From contig NC_029532.1 of the NCBI RefSeq assembly GCF_001577835.2, positions 4,216,001-4,280,000 of the forward strand: a stretch of 64,000 nt of DNA, in the 5' to 3' direction. The position numbers and the translations under genes were made by a program. Under the pieces are notes generated by a model. It was not told the origin of the DNA and searched no databases. It saw only the letters and a program-made list of their open reading frames with translations. Shown here piece after piece: positions 11,389 to 23,080 of this stretch. Within the stretch, counting starts at the first letter, position 1; every line of letters begins with the position of its first letter. This DNA comes from Coturnix japonica. Taxonomy: Eukaryota; Chordata; Aves; Galliformes; Phasianidae.

Positions 11389-14300
11389 AGCACACAGGTT
11401 TCTGGGAGGGGAGGAGGAGCTGGAGAGGCACATCCTTTATTCCTTTATTTTCCTTTCCTCCCCTCTCAGCAGAATTGCATTTATTTATTTCAATCCGGGG
11501 CTCTTGCTAAGAGCGGCTCCTGGCCGGGTCCTGAGGATGAGGCTGCAGGGAAAGGCAGGGACAGCTTCCATGGTTCTGGGTAACTCAGAGCTGTGGACAA
11601 AGGTATCGTTCAGGCACACCCAGACCCTGAACTGACACTTTGCAATTCTCTCAGCCCCATTTCTAAAAGCTGTCATGCCACCCCCAGCACTGCAGGAACC
11701 AAATGCCTCCCAGTGCCAGCCCAGCCCTGCAGGGTCAGAGACCAGTGATGGGATGATGGAATTGCCTTCTCAGGTCTGTATTTTTCCAGATTCCCAGCCA
11801 AAATGAAAATGCAAACTCTGGGCAGGCGGAGCTGCTAGTTTTTGGCAATGAGATCTCCCTTTCAGGGATGCTCTGGAAGCAGAATGCTTCTGAGATGCAC
11901 GCAGGGTGTAGACTTGCTGGAAATGCTGCTTGCTGTGGGCGCTCATGCAGGTCCTGCTGCTCAGCTGCCTTCCCATGAGCTCCTCCATCAGGCTCTGCTC
12001 CTGGCTAAGAGCCCTTGGCCAAGGCGCTGGGTGTCAGCTCCCTCACCCCAACTCTCACAGTAGGATGAAAGGGAAAGAAACCCCAAAGCTTTGCTGGTTT
12101 TCCTTTCCTCAGGCCTTTGCTGGTTTGCACTCTGTCTGCTCCCTGTCTGGGTTTAGTTGCCTTCCTTGGTCCTCATGCAGTGCTCCTTCCCATGGGATTT
12201 GCTGCTTTCACAGGGAAACATTAAATCTCTGGGATAGGTTTTACCAACACCAGCATTGGTTCTTGCTATCTTTGTTGGCCTATACTGGGTGGGACAGGAG
12301 CCCTTCATTTCCCTCCCACTTACACACGCTGCTGCCTTGCTTGTCCTGAAGAGAATAGAAAATGCATGTGGGGTTTACCATACAGACCACAGGTCCTGTT
12401 TGTCTCCTCAGCTGCAGTAATGGGGACCCCTTTAGGGGCCTTCCATGCACCCCTAATGTCTCTGCTATGGTTTTTTTTTTGCTGTAAGAGGGATAAAGTT
12501 GAGGCAGATCCTGGCTGTTCTACTGAGTGGAAGGACAAAGCAGCAGGAAAACACCCCCCTGGGTGCTGCCCCACCACCCTTGGACCATGGAGCTTGGGGC
12601 TGCCTTGTGTTTCTTCCTCCCCTGGGGCAAGATGAATTGGAGAGTGTGTGCATGGATGGGGATGGTGACAGAGATGGTGAGACCAGGGACAAGGGGACCA
12701 GCAAGGGCTCTGGGCTGCAGCAGCTGCCTGCAGAACCTCGCGCCTGGCTGGGTTTTAATTTTTTATGCTAACTCCTGTTTGCAGTGAACATGGTGTTGTG
12801 GTTCCTGGTATTCAGGAGCACAGAGGCAAGCAAGTGAGCTGCAGGCTGTGCTGAAAGCTGGCTGTTGCTGAGCAAGGCAGGCAGTGGGCTGGCTGGGGCT
12901 GGCTTGGCACAGCTTGGCATGACCATGCCACGACAGGCTGTGCCATCCCCATGTGCCGCAGGGGTTGCAGGTCTGGGTGCTGGAAACCAGCTCCTAGGAG
13001 ACCGTTCAGGTTCTGGTTACCTAAACCTTGGGGATTGCTGCATGGGGACAGGGGTCAGCATGGCTGCAGAGCACTCTTTGCTCCTGTGCCCTCTTGCTCA
13101 TGGAGCTCTTTCCCAGCCCTGCAGCTCGGGGGCTGTTTGTCTTCAGCTTGACCGTTCCTCCGCCTCCCCCGCCTGTCTCCTCCACTTCCTCATTCTCGAT
13201 GTCGGGTTGAGCAAGAGCAGAGCGGAGCCTCCTCTGGATCAGGGTGAGGCTGGGGGGGCCTTCAGTTCCAAGTTCCTTTTTGATTTTTTTCTTTTCCCCC
13301 CCTCCTTCTCTGCTATGCGCACAAAGCCGGGCTGTGATGAAACTCCAGCTCTGCCTTGCTTGCAGCATTCACGCACGGCACATGCTGGAAATAATTGTCC
13401 TTGGTGGAGCTCTGCAAGCTGCAGAGCGATTTAACCAAAAAGAGGTGGAAAGCAGTTTTATTTCTGCACTCTGCCTTCCAGTCTAGAGGCAGCCCCCGGC
13501 TGCAGGGTGGCTCAGGGCAGGCAGGAGCTCTGGCAGTCCACATCTGGAAGCCGTGTGACCACACTGCATAGCACCAAGGCTGGGTTCATGTCTCATGTTG
13601 TTCAGCTGTGCTTGTTGCGTTGGGCTTGATGTGGCTTTGGTCTGTTCAAGCAGGGCAAGCTGTGGCTGCCTGCAGTGCACTGCTATGGGCGTGCTATGAA
13701 CCTTGTGTAAAATCTGTGTTGGTTTTGCCAAGTTTGGGGTCAGATGCTGCAAGGGGAACTTGGGTAGGTGCCTGGGTAGCTAAGAATGCCCTGTCCTTGA
13801 GGTTGTCTGATAAGCAGAAGGGAGCGTGGTAAGTTGGAGGAGGATGTTGGCTATTGAGCCAGGTATTGGAGGTGTTGGAAGCAAGGCTTTTGTCTGAGCA
13901 GCCTTAAGGAAGGAGCCTGTGCTTAGTGCAGAAAGGCAGCAGGGTAAGGATGGGCCACTGCAGCATCTTAAAACAGTTCTGGGTGCATCCAACCCAGAGC
14001 CCTCCATGTGATCAGGAGCAGCCCCGAGCTCCTCCATGGGACAGACACTGACTGTGGTGCACGTGTACAGCACCCAGGCACACCTCACTCCTCCCTGCCT
14101 CCCTGCTGTGCCCCATGGCCACTCTGTATTCTCCTCCTCTTCCCCTCATTCTCCTGTTCACAAGGGAGGATTGCAGAGTTTGTCCATTTTTTTTTCCCCA
14201 GTTTTGGCCTATCCTTACTCAAAAATATTTTGTTTTCTACACAATTCCTTTTCTTCCCAAATAGCCACCCCATTTCTCTGTAGCTCTCCATAGATTTCTG

Positions 14301-15198
14301 CTCTCCAGCACCAGGGATCTCTTCCTGGCTATCTCAGCTGCCTTAGTTCTCTGTAGTTGGTCAAGGTCAGATGGGGCTGCTTTCTGATCTGACTGGAGAT
14401 GAGCCCAAATCCTTTTGCTGCAGGAACTCAGGGCTGGTGGCACAACCATCCCCCCTTGGATGTGCTCTTTGGGTTCCACCAACCTCTACTTTCCAGTGGG
14501 TACGAGAAGAAAAAGTACCTGCAACCTCTAAACTTGTTTTCTCCCACGTCAGAAGGATGCAAGCTCATTTGTGTTCCTTGGGTCTGTGTGCAGAGGCTCG
14601 TGCATTATTTATGGCATCACAGAGATGAGGCCAGACCTGGCCTTGCTCTCCCTGGGCTGTGGGCACCAGCAGTGGGGGTGAGCCCATCGTGGTGACACAG
14701 TGACAGTCACTGGAGCCGGGCTCAGGTTTCTGCCTGGGTCACTTTTGGGGCCCAGCAGCAGCACCTGGCTGCAGGGTTTGGGGCTCAGCCCCCCGGCTGC
14801 TGGGCTCAGGGTGCTGGAGCCAGGCTCCTCGTTGTTGGCACTGGCCAACCCTTCATGGTTGCTCAGCAGCAGAGCCAAATTCTTGACTTCGGGCCCTTCT
14901 TGGGGGAGCTGGGAGGGTGTGGGGTTGGGGGGTGGGGGATGCAATGCATTTGAGCCCCGGTTTGCATCCACCACCCCCTCACCCACAACCCCCAGCCTGC
15001 TCCCCTCCATTCTCACCATTGGGGTTGCAAGGAGAGTGGGGGTCCTTGCATAACGCAACCCCCCAAATCTCGCATCTCCTAAAAACCCATTCTCCCCGGC
15101 TGCTTTTTATTGCTAACCTCCACTTGCTTTGCCTCTCCTCCCCTCCCTTCCCTCCCCTCCATCTCCCTCCCTCCCTCTCTCTGGGGGGAAAAAAGGTC
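11389..15198. other. Intergenic DNA without a recognisable gene
   Basis: Mixed composition with short T and C runs (for example 12,472-12,480 and 13,289-13,301). No coding exon, RNA gene or repeat family was recognised. Pyrimidine-rich DNA at about 15,120-15,180 precedes the C/EBP-RFX motif pair. Confidence 0.5.
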
Positions 15199-15239
15199 AT
15201 TGCGCAAATGATTAGTCAGAGCTCAGTTGCTGTAGCAAC
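15199..15239. promoter_or_regulatory. C/EBP palindrome and RFX X-box-like palindrome
   Basis: TTGCGCAA at 15,200-15,207 is the optimal C/EBP palindrome and is extended to ATTGCGCAAA. GTTGCTGTAGCAAC at 15,226-15,239 has perfect six-base arms around GT, like the RFX X-box. A TTAGTCAG (AP-1-like) word lies between them. The CpG-rich DNA downstream (15,250-15,560) suggests a promoter or enhancer. No gene start could be tied to it. Confidence 0.4.
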
Positions 15240-15837
15240 CGGCTGCTGGAACTGGGACAGGCGTGCAGCGAGGACAACGGAGAGGTCGACCATCAGCGAG
15301 GGCTGGGGAGCCCAGCCTTTGTATTTGCTTTTAAGAGCCGGGGAGCGAGGCGGTGCGAAGCCCCCTGCCCCACGCCACGACGGGGCTGCTTCCCCGCATC
15401 AGCCCCAGGCTGCTCGGCTGCGGTTTTCAACCAGCTGGCATCGCTTGCCTGCTCGGAGCCGCTGTTCCGATGCCATCGCGGTGCCGTCCCCCTCGTGGCT
15501 GTGTCTCTGCTCGGGGTGGCTTCCTCCCCCCCGGTTGTGGGTTCAGGGCTCCGTGTCCTCTTGCAACATCCTGCATGGGAAACACAAAGCCAAGTTCCTC
15601 CTCATCCGGCACGAGGAACCGGGCGTTCACCGCACCCTGCTTCTTCCCAGTTCCGGACTGCTATGGTGTGTTTGCTTTTGGCCCCCGAGCAGCTGCAAAC
15701 AGAGACATCTCCAAACTCTTCTCCTGCCCTGAACTCAAGGGCAGCAGCTCTGTGCAGTGCACAAGGGTTGCTTGGCCTTGGAGGACAGGGTGAGGGCTCT
15801 GCTGGGGAGGGTCAGCTCGTGTGCATGGTGATTTTCA
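15240..15837. other. CpG-rich stretch without a defined gene
   Basis: CpG dinucleotides are frequent from about 15,250 to 15,650. A 271-codon open frame covers it but shows no domain and uses biased GC-rich codons in every frame. It could be the CpG promoter of an unannotated non-coding RNA. Confidence 0.35.
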
Positions 15838-15899
15838 CCATGGAATCATTGAGGTTGGATAAGGGCTCTCAGATCCCTGAGTCCAACCCCAACCCACCA
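15838..15899 (-). repeat. CR1 3'-end fragment, minus orientation
   Basis: The stretch reads like the reverse complement of a CR1 3' end: CCATGGAATCATTGAGGTTG, then a block equivalent to GACCTCTAAGATC, then GAGTCCAACCCCAACCCACC. Only about 60 bases are preserved and it is diverged. Confidence 0.6.
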
Positions 15900-18639
15900 T
15901 GGGGCCATACTTACTGCTTAGGGCTCATGGGGAGAGCACAAAGGAGGAGGCAGGTGCTTCAGCAGCCTATAGTAGATACAAGTACTGCTGGGAATGGATG
16001 GGACACCTCAACAGAGGCACTTTTGGTGGAGCTGTGTGGGCTTTGGATGGGATTTCAGGGATGTCTTTGGTCTCCTGCTCAAGGTTTCCCTAAAGCCTGT
16101 TTTCTGGTTGCGTAGGGTTTGCTTGTTTACGGGTCCTCACCTTAGGTTGACAGAGAGGGAAACATAAGGGTGTCCTAAAGGCTCGAGAGCCAGTGGGGAA
16201 ATAAAAACAAGCCAACTGTTCTCCTTTCATTTTCTCTTGCAAATCTCATTATTTTAAGGGCCATTCCCTGATTTTTTTCCAGAGTCTGGATATCTTTAGG
16301 AGATCTGAGTACTTGGAGTTGACTGCACTCTTCTCTCTGTGTTTTTCACCTTCAGTGCTAGTGCTGTATTTTCCTTTGGAGATGCTGAATAGAATGTGCA
16401 GCTCTGGTCCAGCTGACTAATATTTCAGGTTATCAAAAATGACAATGAAGGAAGGGAAGACCTCCAGGAGGGGGACAAAAATCCATGTGAGTCACTCAGA
16501 CAAATCTGAGCCTGAAACCACAAAATAGCGCTGCCCCATTGCAGTGGGGGGGGTAGACCATCACCATCTTTTGGGCTATGGGGTTGCCTGGTTCGGTTCC
16601 CAGGTCATCATTGCTGCTTATTTCTACAGCTCCCTCCTTGCTCCTAGAGGACCCCCTGGGTACAGACAGGTGGCTGAGCATCCATGAGCTGAAAGAGAAG
16701 GTTTGGAAATGTTGGTCAGTGCTTCTTGGTGCCATTGGCAGAGGGAAAGATTTAAGAGGATAGGATGCCAGCAGCCTGAGGCTGTACCTGTGTGTTGATG
16801 GTACCTCTTCCACCATCTCAGATGCCATTTCAGCGCTTGCTTAGTGAAAAGGACTGCTTGGGTTTTGGTGCCAAGCCTCTCCTCTGCTTGTGCCCCCATC
16901 CCAATCCATGTGGATAGTGCTGGTGGTTCCTGGGTGGTTTGGGCACAATGTGAGACTGGGAGGGAGCACTGAGGTCTTTTTTCCCTTGCAAATAACATAT
17001 GAGAGACTTCAAATGGGCAGTGAATCTGTGATGGTTTGGGAGCTCACAGCTGTGTGACAGCTTGCTGCTTGGAAGGGGCAGAGCCAGGGATGTCCTGTCC
17101 AGGTGGGATGCCCAGCTGATGTGTCTGCTGGGGGTGATGGTGCTCCAATAGGGACCTGTGAGGAAGGAAATCCACCACCAAACTACAAAGTGTCCTGCCC
17201 TGTGTGAGTAGTTCAGTGCACTTAAAAGCTTCATTCTGTCCATTCAGTTCCTCTGTGTGAGCTGGCTTATTTCTTGTGGGCAAGAGAGAGAGCAGCCAAG
17301 GGAGCACCTGATGCTGCTGGGTGCCAATGGTGGGAGGCCTGGCTGCCTTTTGGCCATCCCAGTGCTTCTGTTTGGCCTTCCTGACACGAGCCTCAAAAGT
17401 ACAGAGACAATTGGCTCATGGTGATGTGAGAGACAGCCCTGACACGACACTGTGACAACAGTAAGGAACAAAACGTCCACGTGGAACTGAGCCCCAAACC
17501 GGCACGTGGGGGGGGGGATGACGCAGCAAAGGTGAAATATCAAAGGGAGAAGGGAAGTGCATGGCAGGAGGAGGGGAAGTAGTGGAGAGAATAGCCGGAG
17601 CTGACCTCAGCGGGGCAGGAGTGGGGTGGGAGCCTGACCACAGGCATGGAAGGGAAATGGGAAGAGGATACAGCTGGGACCGGCTGCAGCCACCCGCTGT
17701 CCCCGTCCGGTCCCTGTGCACCAGCACCCATAGCTCTGCTCCTGTCCTTCTTCCTACTTTCCTAAGGGCACAGTGCATCCAACCCTGGCTCCCCACACCT
17801 TGGTTGTTCTGAAGGCAGCACATGGCAGGATGCAGCCGTACCTTCCCCTGCCAGCAGCCATTGCCAGCAGCATCGTGGTGATGGGGGCTGTCCTGGCACT
17901 GCTGCTGTCCTTGGGTGTGCTTTTAGTGATGGGTTCTAAACAAAGGGCTCCTCAGGTCCCTTTGCTTTCCCCCTCCCTCAATCTTCAGTGAAGGTTCTTC
18001 CTTCCCTGGCTCGCCCTGCTCTCCTCCCAGAGATAGATTTGCTCTTTCAGTAGCAGCAAATATAGGGAATGTGGGTTGGTTTTTTTCTGGAATGTTGGGC
18101 TTTTTGGGGAAAAATGCAAAAAAAAAAAAAAAAAAAAAAAAGATGAAAACTGTCCTAGAAGAACTCACAAAAACATCCTCTTTGAACCCATTAGAATGGA
18201 ATGGGATCAATAAGGTCAAGAGTTTCCCCCTTTTTCAGACCAGTTCTCAACTGTTTTAAGCTTTTGGTGTGGAAGGGTTGGGACAGTGAAATGCAAGGAG
18301 TGACTCTTACTCTTTCTTAACCCAAAGGGAGAAGACTTCCATCCCACCTGAGTCTTCCTTAGGGGCTGGTAAGGAGCCTTGAGAGCTGATGATGCTGTTG
18401 CCACCCAAAAGCCAACAACAGCAGGGCTCCATGCCACAGCCCTCTCCTCTCTATTATAGGGATGCTCAGAACCCATTGGGGTTGGGGTGGATGCCCGGAC
18501 TTGGGAACAGCACAGTAGAATCATTGGGTCTCTGGGCCCTTTCCTGTCTCTCTTGCATGCTTCTTGATGTCCTCAGAAAGCAAAAAATATCCCTTTTTGT
18601 GCTGGGGTAAGGGGTTTTTTACTTGTTGGTTTTTCTTTT
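15900..18639. other. Intergenic DNA without a recognisable gene; A24 run
   Basis: A run of 24 A lies at 18,118-18,141 and is not tied to a recognisable retroposed copy. A T- and A-rich patch lies at 16,200-16,290. No exon or repeat family was recognised. Confidence 0.5.
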
Positions 18640-18830
18640 TGCTCAAGACACGCGCTGAGTGTGTTACTCAGGCATGACTCGAGAACTTGTGAGCAATAAA
18701 GTCATCCTGAAGTCTGCCAAAAAAAATCTTCTTAGCACACCCACCTCATCACACGTTCCCACTGTAGCTACTTCGGCGTGATCTGCTGCTGAAACGCAGC
18801 TACCTCGAGGGAAGGCTGCGGTCGCCATCT
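18640..18830. promoter_or_regulatory. Candidate conserved regulatory element
   Basis: A compact unique stretch with GAGCAATAAAGTCATCC (CDX/HOX-like CAATAAA), TGACTCGAG, TACTTCGGCGTGATC and CpG-bearing words that contrast with the surrounding CpG-poor DNA. Non-coding; function inferred. Confidence 0.27.
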
Positions 18831-19084
18831 GGGAGCTCTGAGCAGTGGCACATGGGTGAACCCAAGCATAACGGTGCAGCACTATGCAGCATCACCTGGC
18901 TGGAGAATGGGACTGTTCACCATAGGCATCATGAATATGGTGGGCTGGGGTTTTGCTCTAAAATCCAAGAGAAAAGAGGGCTGGAAGGATGCAGGGATGT
19001 TGTGTAGCTTGGTGTGGTGTTCCTCCCGCAGCTTAGCTTGTGTCCCATCTTTGGGATTGTTGGCTCTCCCAGTGGTGGGATGGG

Positions 19085-19293
19085 AGGTGATGGCCTCCAA
19101 TTGCAGCACAAGGTTCAGGATGGAAATTAGGAAACATTAGGTGCTGCAGTAGCACAGGGAATGGTGGGGTCACTATCCCTGGAGGTCTCCCCGACCTGTG
19201 GGGATATAGCACTGAGGGACGTGTCAGTGGGCACAGTGGGGTTGGATTTGGAGATCTCAGAGGTCTTTCCCAACCTCACTGATTCGGTGATTT
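19085..19293 (+). repeat. CR1 LINE 3' fragment, plus orientation
   Basis: The CR1 pattern runs through GGAAATTAGGAAACATTA, GGGGTCACTATCCCTGGAGG and GGGGTTGGATTTGGAGATCT. It ends in CTTTCCCAACCTCACTGATT and an octamer-like ATTCGGTGATT. This is the characteristic 3' end of a 5'-truncated copy. Confidence 0.8.
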
Positions 19294-19929
19294 TTCACCT
19301 TTTGGGTAAAGACCAGCTTAAAATCCCCATAAGGTGAAGAGATGTGGACCTTCCATATTGTGGCAAGACCAGCAGGGAAGAGACCTTTAGGAGAAGCTTA
19401 TGGACAGGAGCACTCATAGGGCTGCAGGTCCAGTGCACAGCCCCACCAGTGCCTGGGATGACTGTCAGTGTTATTGTGCTTTCCCTGGGAAGGGAGGTGG
19501 CTTGGAGATATGTGCAAGCTGCTTCAAAGCAGGTGCTGGCACTGCAGCTTGATGCCAAAATTCCCTTTGCTGAGGGCTGCGTGGAGGCCAGGTCTACCTG
19601 TGAGAGCCATCACACCAGGTCTCGTGCTTACAGGACTGGGATGTTCCTGGGGTGGGATAACAGGGTTCCCTTGATTGTGGGGTGGGATAATGGGGCTCCC
19701 TTGTTGGTAGAGCAGGGTAATGGTGTTCTCTTGCTCATGAGGAAGAAGAACAGCTCTCCTCTGGTCAGAGGAAGGACCAAGGTGGGACGTGAGGGCAAAG
19801 GATGGGGCTGGAGGCACATGGTCACCTCCCCATGGGTGGGTAATGGGAGATAGGTCCGGGAAGGAGCCCCTCACCTGAATGATCGGAGTAAAAGCCGCCT
19901 CCGTGAAGGCCTCCTCTCCCCACCCATTC
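19294..19929. other. Intergenic DNA; short GGGATAA direct repeats
   Basis: At about 19,650-19,730 three imperfect ~30-base copies carry GGGTGGGATAATGGGGCTCC-like units (TTCCCTTGATTGTGG, TCCCTTGTTGGTAG). No gene is seen. Confidence 0.45.
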
Positions 19930-20050
19930 CCCGCCACGGGGCTCTAAATAATTGATACACTGATAAATAATAGATCTTGTATTTGCTCCTTCGCTTTTCT
20001 CTGCCGGGGCGTGTGCTCTCGCAGCCCGACCGTGCTGCATTAGGGTTACA
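19930..20050. promoter_or_regulatory. Candidate conserved AT-rich element
   Basis: CTCTAAATAATTGATACACT and ATAAATAATAGATCTTG words (homeodomain/MEF2-like) are followed by CpG-rich DNA. They mark the left edge of a CpG-rich zone that runs to about 21,060. Confidence 0.3.
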
Positions 20051-20257
20051 GCGATGGGAGCGAGTGTGTGCGTGTGTCGGACGGGGTAGGGAGCTCTGCA
20101 GAGGGGAGAGCATTCCGGGGAGATAAAGGGCTGGTTTGATGTGTGTTCATGTGGCGGGGCTGTTTTGCCTTGCATGCCTTTCTCTTTTGCTTTATTTTTT
20201 TCCTGGAGTGAAGCCTGGCGCCAGCAGTCTGGAACCAGCCTGACAAGCTTTTGAGTT

Positions 20258-20345
20258 ATGGAAAGGGGGAGGAGGGGGGAGGAGGGAGAAAGAGGGAGCG
20301 AGAGAGGCAGGGAGGAGGAGGGTGAAGGGAGAGGGAGGCAGCTGG
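20258..20345. repeat. Purine-rich (GGA)n-type tract
   Basis: About 90 bases of nearly pure purine on the plus strand (GGAGG, GAGAGA, GGGA units). Low complexity, not coding. Confidence 0.75.
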
Positions 20346-20439
20346 GATGTGGATTATTAGGGGAGAACAAGAATACACACAAGAGGCTGGTGGGGTGAGG
20401 GCTGGGGGTACTGGGGCTAATGGGGAGGGGACGGAGCTG

Positions 20440-20801
20440 GCTGCTAGCGAACGTTTCAAAGGAGAAATTTTTTTGCACGAGGGGGAAGAGGGGGAATTGA
20501 GTCATTTTGGGCATGAAACGCAAACCTCGCCGCGTCAAGGAACAAGGAAGTTTTTTAAAGCTCCAATTAAAGGGCTTGGAGAGGTCCGGGGCTTTTAAAC
20601 AGCCTTGGGAAGGAGGGGGGGGGGAGGGGGGTGAAGGGGGGGTCCTGGCTGGCGTTCAGGCTGCCGTCCCATCAGGACATTCCTTTCTGCTGAACGCTGC
20701 TGCTCCCGGCCCTCTCCACCTCCTTTTCCAAGCTGCCGTCGAATCCTTTCCAACTCCCGCGTCCGAACCCGAAGAACTTTGCTCCGTTTCATCTCTCGCC
20801 G

Positions 20802-20848
<47 letters not shown>

Positions 20849-21060
20849 ACCCCCCGAAAGCCCCCGGGCTGCGCTCGGCGCTTTGATCACGAGCTGCTCG
20901 CACTGAAAGCCCCCGGTCCCCGATGCTTCGTGGGGTCCCGGGCACGCAGCTCCGGAACCGGCAGCACCTCCGGATACGCTCTGCCAAAATCCAACCCCCC
21001 CTCCCTGGGAGCATGGACACCCCCTCCTGCCTTCACCTCGCTGATGGGGAGAGGCAGCTG
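20440..21060. promoter_or_regulatory. CpG-rich zone around a 47-C homopolymer
   Basis: CpGs are frequent on both sides of the poly-C run (for example CTCGCCGCGTCAAGG and GCGCTCGGCGCTTTGATCAC). This resembles a CpG-island promoter or a poised developmental element. A 308-codon open frame crosses the C run and has no domain, so it is not called. No splice-flanked exon or start could be fixed. Confidence 0.35.
20802..20855. repeat. Poly-C tract of 47 C
   Basis: 47 consecutive C at 20,802-20,848, one A, then six more C. The G-rich strand could form G-quadruplexes and the C strand an i-motif. Its exact length in the assembly is doubtful because homopolymers of this size are poorly sequenced. Confidence 0.9.
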
Positions 21061-22944
21061 CTTCAGCGCGATGGTTGTTGCGGTGGTGCTTAGTGCTGGG
21101 AGATGGGGGAGGAGGGTCCCCTGTACTGCGGTGGGGATTTGGCCCCAAATTGGAGGGGATGGAAGCAGCCGGGTGGGACAACAAGGGGGTGGCCTGGGCA
21201 GAGCGTTTGGAAGGCTCCCATTGGGGACCACAAGCAGGGGGATGCGTGAGCTCCATCGGGTGCTCATTGTGGCTGTGGAAGGGTCCCACTGGTGTTCATG
21301 CATCACCCTATCTGGGTTTCCCACTGGCTGCCCACCTTTTTGGGGTTCCCCATTGGGTGCCCATGAAGGCTGCTCAGGAGCTGCTCCAGGGCTTTCCACA
21401 GCTCTTGACATCCCATGCTCGGAGCACGTGTAGTTCTTGGTGCAGCTCCATGGCACGTTTCCCTCCCAGGTACCCTCTTGTCATTGCCATGCCAGTACAT
21501 CACTGTGTTTTTGAGCCCTGGCACACTGAGAAGCTGCTTGTCCATGGGAGGAAATTCAGAGTGCTGGCAAGGAGATGGGGATTTGGAGCTGCCTTCGCAT
21601 GGGCTTTATTTTGTTTGGTTTCAGCACAGCCTATTTAGCTCCAGTGACTGGGGAATGTTTGGGAGAAAGGAGTTCTTTGTTACAGACTGAAGAGCCTTAG
21701 GTCCTTGAGTCAGCTTGTGCGAAGAGACGCTACGTGGGCTCTGAGAAGTTGAGATATCCGAGGGATAGGCAGATTTCACATTGCTTGTACCTCTAAAGGG
21801 AAGAAAGAGAGTTCAGGTTCACACACCCAGCTCCCAAACAATATCCAAGCACCACCACCATCTGCCAAGGCTTTGTCTTTGCAGAGGAGATGTAAGGGGG
21901 AACACCCAATTTTCTGAAGCCTCCATTACAGGTTGCCTACGAGCTGCAGCTCTTAGAAAAAATACACTTCTTTCTCTGGGTTTCCAGGAAGCAAAATGTT
22001 GCCCTCCGCTGTTTGCAGCGTATCTGGAACAGAGAGCTCGCTGCCTCAGAGCCCAAATGGTGCCTTACTCTGGTGCCACATCCCTGGCGATGCCTGGGCT
22101 GGCTCAGGGACAGCCCCTGCCCTAGAGGTGCAGTTCAGACCCATGGGAGGTTCTATGACCTCTTGACTGCCTCCTGCTCTTGGGACACACACCTGGCACC
22201 TCAGCACAAGCACTATGCAGGACTGGGTAGAGGTTTGGATAGATTTGGGTCTGCTGAATATGTCTCTTCACACTGCGTGTTCCATAAGCAATCCCAAGCA
22301 GCAACGTTGTGCATCCTTAGAGCAAAGACCTTGATTTCTCCTTTTTCTTTCATTTCTCCTTTGAAACTCTTCTGACCTTTCAGGGAACTATTGAGACAAT
22401 GTCAAACTCGTCCTCTGGTTCCACCTTGCTGGAGATGCAATGCAGATGGATCCAGAACGCAGGTTGGCTTCCATAGACCTCCAACATCTAATTGATAGAG
22501 TCTTCAACCTGCAAACATAGGGAATGATTGCTCTTCTCTGCAGTTGTGGGAATGGAGACGTGGGTGAAAACGGTCAGATGTTGGGGCAGGGATCTCTGCT
22601 GTGTGATACGGTGATACGGTTCCACCCGGAAAGCTTTGCTGTGTTGGCTCCATTGGCACTTTTCATCTCTCGTTCCTGAGATGCTGCCAAGAGGGAGGTG
22701 ACCCTCATCCCTTTCCTGCCCAGAAGGTAGAGGGAGCAAGCAGGGATAGAGCCCTATGCCCAAGCACCTCCCTGCTCACACAGGAGCATGACCCAGCAGA
22801 GGTGGCAGGAGGTAATCTAACGTAATTTGGGACTGTTGGAGCCGGAGAAGAGTGAGGTGAGTCTTGGTGGGGAGACCAGCCTCACCTTTCATATTCTAAT
22901 GCCTTGCCTTTGCCTGATTTGTGAGCTCTGGGGAGTCCTGCTGG
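21061..22944. other. Intergenic DNA without a recognisable gene
   Basis: Unique sequence. Open frames of up to about 190 codons overlap each other in several frames and carry no domain. No repeat family was recognised. Confidence 0.5.
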
Positions 22945-23080
22945 GAATTCACTCCAACAGAGGCACACGCTGCCGTCCCTCGGTAAATTACACAGAGATA
23001 TAATGAAGGAGGAGAAATCAGTTACTCTGTGACTGCGGCTCCCCAGGGGACCTTAATTCAAATATTTGTGGAGCTGAGCA
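22945..23080. promoter_or_regulatory. Candidate conserved regulatory element
   Basis: An AT-rich island with GGTAAATTACACAG, GATATAATGAAGG, AAATCAGTTACTCTGTGAC and CCTTAATTCAAATATTTGTG. These are homeodomain and POU-like words unlike the GC-rich flanks. Function inferred. Confidence 0.32.

Noticed and set aside
18118-18141. A24 run as the tail of a processed pseudogene or SINE
   Set aside because: The upstream DNA shows no recognisable gene copy or SINE body, and no target-site duplication was seen.
20507-21433. 308-codon frame through the poly-C run
   Set aside because: The C run reads as poly-Pro (poly-Gly on the other strand) in any frame. The remainder has no domain or exon boundaries.
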